A stretch of DNA of 24,562 nt from Spirogloea muscicola (lineage: Eukaryota > Streptophyta > Zygnematophyceae > Spirogloeales > Spirogloeaceae), in assembly GCA_009602725.1 (NCBI GenBank), contig WELB01000052.1, positions 372,476-397,037 on the forward strand. Reading direction: 5' to 3'. Under the pieces are notes generated by a model, which saw only the letters and a list, made by a program, of their open reading frames with translations, was not told where the DNA came from and did no database searches. The translations under genes were made by a program, and so were the position numbers. Below, piece by piece: positions 20,957 through 24,562 of this stretch. Position 1 is the first letter of the stretch. The number at the start of each line of letters is the position of its first letter.

Positions 20957-21886
20957 CTATAACAAGCATTCATTTTTTAGTCTTGAGGCCAAATATTGTC
21001 ACGACGCAGTGGAGATGCTCACTTCTTTGGCTTTGGGTCACTCATGTAGCCTGACATGTGATGATATCAGGACATTGAAACCTCGTCATCTCCGCATCTT
21101 TTAACAGACTATGGCCTCTGCATCGTCAGATCCACTTTCAGCAATTGAATGTGCTGGGAGGTTCACGGCTCAGCAATATTGTTGCCAGCAACAATGGTGA
21201 CAGGTTGCGAGTGGCAGGTGACAGATCCATCCAGGCAAAAGGCCACTGCTGGCTGCCCAAGCTCGGATTGATATCTATGTGGAGAATTCCTTGGAATAAT
21301 TGTTACCAGCTGTCACCCCGGCTTCACCATCAAAATCGGCAGAAGGTGTAGGATGAGCGTCCTGCTTTAGATTGCTGATGCTGCAGAGCCTGTCACAAGG
21401 GCAGGTGTGAGCAGTGCCAACTTTTCTCCACTAGATAGGTCGAGACCTACTTCCAGGAGGCAGCGGATTCGGACTACGAAGGGAGCATTCTACGAAGTAG
21501 GAAGTGGAGGTCGAGTGGAGTTTGACAGTGTAACTGAGAGCAAGTTGTATAAGCTGATACTTTCTACTGTTCTTTACCTTAAGAGTAGGTGAAAGTCTAG
21601 TCAATCTTGGTAGCGCTGCTTGACCAGAGTGCCAGCTTTATGGACGATAAATAGTACATGTGAAGAGGTACCCAGTCTAAGCGGACTTGCAAGATGAAGC
21701 TGACCTTCAGATCAGATTGACACATATCTCATATCGCATTTGGTAGTGGGTTGGTCTTAAGTGCCTCACAGGCAGCATCCCTCAGCCAGTTGGACCTAAT
21801 ACAGGCTACAGCGTGTAAGCAAGTCAGTTATAGATTCTCAGCATTTTGAGAATGTGACGGATAACAGTTCTGCACAAGGCACTTAC
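20957..21886. other. Region downstream of NOP53; only exon-like scraps
   Basis: It should contain the NOP53 3' UTR; a TGTAA word occurs at about 21529. Short plus-strand pieces look weakly coding: MASASSDPLSAIECAG from the ATG at 21111, LLAAQARIDIYVENSLE near 21245-21300 and VETYFQEAADSDYEGSILRS near 21430-21490. They do not join in phase, and the second meets a TAA, so I do not call a gene. Confidence 0.35.
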
Positions 21887-22128
21887 GATGCCAATTTGTG
21901 CTGCTTGCTGGGCAAGACATCTTCTGCAATACCTGATGACACAGCAGACCCCAGAGCTAAGCGAGAGAATGCAGTCAGCCTTGGGCCGCTCGACATCCCT
22001 GAGATTGCCTGAGACAGCCATACATAGAGTTGGTATGCTTAGCTCGAAGCAAAGCATGACATGTTGATGACTCTGTGGGCATTGTTTTACCAAGATCTCT
22101 GTCATTGACGAGACAAGGGTCGCTGAAC
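21887..22128 (-). CDS. Possible internal exon of an unrecognised minus-strand gene
   Basis: A minus-strand block of 242 bp is bounded by an acceptor (GTCCAG) and a consensus GTAAGT donor. It encodes about 80 residues, including ATLVSSMTEILVKQCPQSHQ, VMLCFELSIPTLCMAVSG and CCVIRYCRRCLAQQAAQIGI. The composition suggests helical-repeat (HEAT/ARM-like) protein, but I recognise no family. The next possible exon, after an acceptor near 21800, ends quickly at a stop. It could instead be chance. Confidence 0.3.
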
Positions 22129-22560
22129 CTGGACTAATCCTTCTGGACATACAATACTAATGTGAAGATTAGCCTCTGAGGATGAAACCTCAAGTCAATC
22201 CAACACGTATGCATATTGTCACATGTCACACTGCAGGAGCCAAAGGCCAGACATGTACTCGTCATTTACTAGATCGAAGCGGATGAGCTCCGTGGCTGAG
22301 AGAGACACTGGAACCCCAGTTGGTCTTTAGACCCATAGCATGACACAGTGGTTTGTCTTATGTTGCGTATCTTTCCGAAGGTAAGGATACACTCCATCAG
22401 GGCATGTGTGGGTCGAAAAATGCCTGCAAACACACGAGCCACTTGCAAGAGCATCCCTAGCCATCTGGTGAAGGGCCGAGACTCGAGTATACCGTGAAGC
22501 ATCCAAAATGCACAGGCGACATACCTACCCTGGCAAGCACATGTCCGCTGGTGGGACGGC
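22129..22560. other. Unassigned; open frame of uncertain status on minus
   Basis: On minus, two overlapping frames stay open for about 60-90 codons after a possible acceptor (GCTTGCCAG) near 22535. One contains WLGMLLQVARVFAGIFRPTH and the other ARDALASGSCVCRHFSTHT. Neither has recognisable homology and they contradict each other, so no exon is called. Confidence 0.3.
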
Positions 22561-22615
22561 GTGCATGCAGCGCATGCAGCGCGCATGCAGCACGGGATCG
22601 AGCGCGCATGCAGCT
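22561..22615. repeat. Short array of GCATGCAG palindromic words
   Basis: Four GCATGCAG units (22563, 22572, 22583 and 22606) lie in a CpG-rich stretch. Each contains the palindrome GCATGC. It is a local simple repeat of unknown role. Confidence 0.8.
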
Positions 22616-23482
22616 GGTAAGTAAATCAAGCTAATAAAGCTGCGCGAGAGCACTGCCTAGGCTGCTTGGCTGTGCCCGGGACGGTCCTTGTTTCATTACA
22701 ATAAGTGTAGGCATGTGAGCAACCTCCAACACGTAAGTAAGCCCACGATCTCAAGTACAGTGTCACTAGTAGATCCGCCATCATAGTCCACCGTAGTTAC
22801 GTATCCCACCTCCACAGTCACCTACCGGGTAGCCAGCATCCTCCACCAGCCTTTGCATTAGAATTCCTGCCATCTCAGATCCACTACGCAATCAAGCATG
22901 TAGAGCACGATTGTCTAGCCACGCTTGCCACACAAGCGCACCAGCTGTCAGTTAAGCAGGCAGCTAAATTAGCTGCCGTTACCAGCAGCAAGACAAGATG
23001 TTCTCCTTCTGCGGATTGGTGACGCCGTATGCAGATTAGTGACGAAGGTCGAGTTTCGTGAACACCAATAACACATCTGCACCATAATGGGCGACTAGCT
23101 AAGAGGAGTCTCTGATAACATAGAGCTGGTCATGATAAGGCATGCAGCGTACATAAATGTCAAGCCAGATTTTCTGCTAATCACTGCAAAATTGACTAAA
23201 CCCCATCATATGTAAGGTCAGTTCCCTCCCTTTCTTCCACTATCTTGTGCTCGCCCATATATCCTTCTTGACAAGGAAAAGCTTTTAAATAAAGACATGA
23301 GTATGCTGCAGTGTCTATTAAGACCCATGTCTATGTAGCATACCAGCCTCGCCCGTGGCTAGTGTGGTCCTTGTGCTCTGCATCGCTTGTAAGAGGGACC
23401 TGCGCTCTGCATCAGTTGGAGGAGTGACAGGTAAGAACCACAATACGTGTTAGCAGAAAATAAGCAAGCCTCAGAAGAAGGA
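22616..23482. other. No gene seen
   Basis: AT-richer DNA holds only short frames. I found no copy of the dispersed family, no convincing splice-bounded coding block and no RNA gene. Confidence 0.45.
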
Positions 23483-23753
23483 TTAATATGCAGGTAATAT
23501 GTGCCCATAAGCGGTGGCCCCATCGTCTGTAAGAACACAATTTGGCCAGTATTGTGTATCATGCTTCACACTTATGCAGCCCATAGGAATAGTAATGTCT
23601 CTTGGCACTCCAGAGATGCATGATGCATGCTCTTCCTGTGGCACTCGCAAATTCTTCTGAGAGACACTCTGCAATCAACAAAAGATCCCGCACTCCTGCA
23701 GATCGAAAAGTAACCTGTATATGAAGGGTGGCACTTGAGGAGTGAGCCCCTAT
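23483..23753 (-). CDS. Possible exons of an unrecognised minus-strand gene
   Basis: Two minus-strand blocks look coding. The first (23753-23715), between TTGCTAG and a GTTACT donor, encodes RGSLLKCHPSYT. The second, after TTGATTGCAG near 23670, encodes SVSQKNLRVPQEEHASCISG, VPRDITIPMGCISVKHD and TQYWPNCVLTDDGATAYGHI before a stop at 23483. The Trp/Cys/Pro-rich pattern is protein-like, but I cannot name the family. The splice phase between the two blocks does not match as drawn. It may belong with the block at 21887-22128. Confidence 0.35.
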
Positions 23754-24174
23754 CTAGCAAGGAAGTAGTTGACAAGAAGCAGCTAAACACCTGTCAGCAC
23801 TATGCTAAGCTTGCATGGCCAGGGGTTATGAGACTGTCAATGCTTTCTTGGAGTGATGAAGAAACATGAGGTAAAGAAAGAGCTTGTCACAAGGAACACG
23901 GGCATGGTTTGACAACATTCACATACGATTCTAAGCACCAGATCAGAGTGCTATGTTGGTAGTATACAGAGAAGGTGGCGCACTAACTGCCAGAATAGCT
24001 GCCAGATGGAAGCTCGCTTACATATAAGGGAGAAAGCAAGGTGGCGTGCACAGGGCAGGAGGTCAACCAGATATTGAAGCCTGCTGGTGCATTGGAACGG
24101 AGCGTGTATTGAAAATAGAGGGCCTGAGTGGGTAATCACATAGGCAAGCATATCAACAGATGCACATCACCTGC
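23754..24174. other. No gene seen
   Basis: I see only short frames on both strands and no recognisable motif. The sequence immediately precedes family copy D. Confidence 0.45.
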
Positions 24175-24380
24175 TGCTAAGCTGACCCGCTCGGTAACCA
24201 TGAGTTAGCACGTAGAGGACGCTAAGTGATGCCCGAATATCGAACAGCAATTGACAAGCCAAATCTGCCATTTGAGGCCACCGCTGGCTCTACCATCAGA
24301 CAAGGGATGTGGCTCCCTCAGTGTCCTCAAGCCAAGTACGGAAACATCACAATTCATCATAATGTACCGCCAGGCAGCAT
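24175..24380 (+). repeat. Dispersed family copy D (5' part)
   Basis: CTGCTAAGC leads into the signature TGACCCGCTCGGTA at 24183, and an ATG at 24229 opens MPEYRTAIDKPNLPFEA. The spacing from signature to ATG (46 nt) equals that of copy C. Similarity to the other copies fades within about 60 bases after the ATG. This copy lies about 15 kb from the main cluster, so the family is truly dispersed. Confidence 0.65.
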
Positions 24381-24547
24381 TGCTTGACTAGTAAGGAACA
24401 TCTTCAGAGAAGACACAGGTGAATTTGCGGTGAGAGGGCTGGTGCTGGTGTATGAGTGATGCCGTGGAAACTGTAGCCGATAACTTTGGTAACCCTCCTC
24501 TTGTGTGAGGAAGAACAGAGCTTCTGACAGATCTGGCCAAGGAACAA

Positions 24548-24562
24548 CCCCCCCCCCCCCCC
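24548..24562. other. Terminal poly(C) run
   Basis: Fifteen consecutive C end the window. This is more likely a contig-end or sequencing artefact than biology. Confidence 0.7.

Noticed and set aside
21245-21350. Plus-strand frame where reading TAA as Gln would join two protein-like pieces, hinting at an ulvophyte-type genetic code.
   Set aside because: NOL11 ends at a TAG exactly at the family's conserved C-terminus, and no other gene needs reassigned stops.

Overview
The window reads as nuclear DNA from a eukaryote with many introns, most likely a green alga. The reasons are spliced genes with short GT-AG introns, GC-rich 5' exons in a more AT-rich background, a short TTTAGGG-type (plant/green-algal) telomere-like array, and decayed retroelements. 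Two single N characters and a terminal run of 15 C indicate draft assembly. No prokaryotic operons, tRNA, rRNA or CRISPR arrays were seen.

Three conserved genes can be rebuilt exon by exon with matching splice phases. (1) A NOL11-like nucleolar protein lies on the minus strand in four exons (1753-4994); it belongs to the small-subunit processome. (2) A neurochondrin-family alpha-helical repeat protein lies on the minus strand in fifteen modelled exons (12385-17361), two of whose introns have GC donors. (3) NOP53, a 60S maturation factor, lies on the plus strand in nine exons (17584-20956). Neurochondrin and NOP53 are divergent, with only about 220 bp of GC-rich DNA between their modelled starts. 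Two of the three genes make ribosomes, one for each subunit.

The rest is mostly repeats. Positions 1-880 and 5060-10300 hold nested fragments of a dispersed family. It is marked by the sequence TGACCCGCTCRGTA, followed 45-52 nt later by an ATG opening a conserved reading frame (MPEY-like). Another copy starts at 24183. A 5'-truncated, frameshifted LINE-type retrotransposon (5739-7155, minus) sits in this block and carries a small inverted duplication. A 135-138 bp minisatellite lies at 141-500.

From 20957 to the end there is no gene I can name. Exon-like islands on the minus strand (21887-22128 and about 23480-23753) suggest part of an unrecognised gene.
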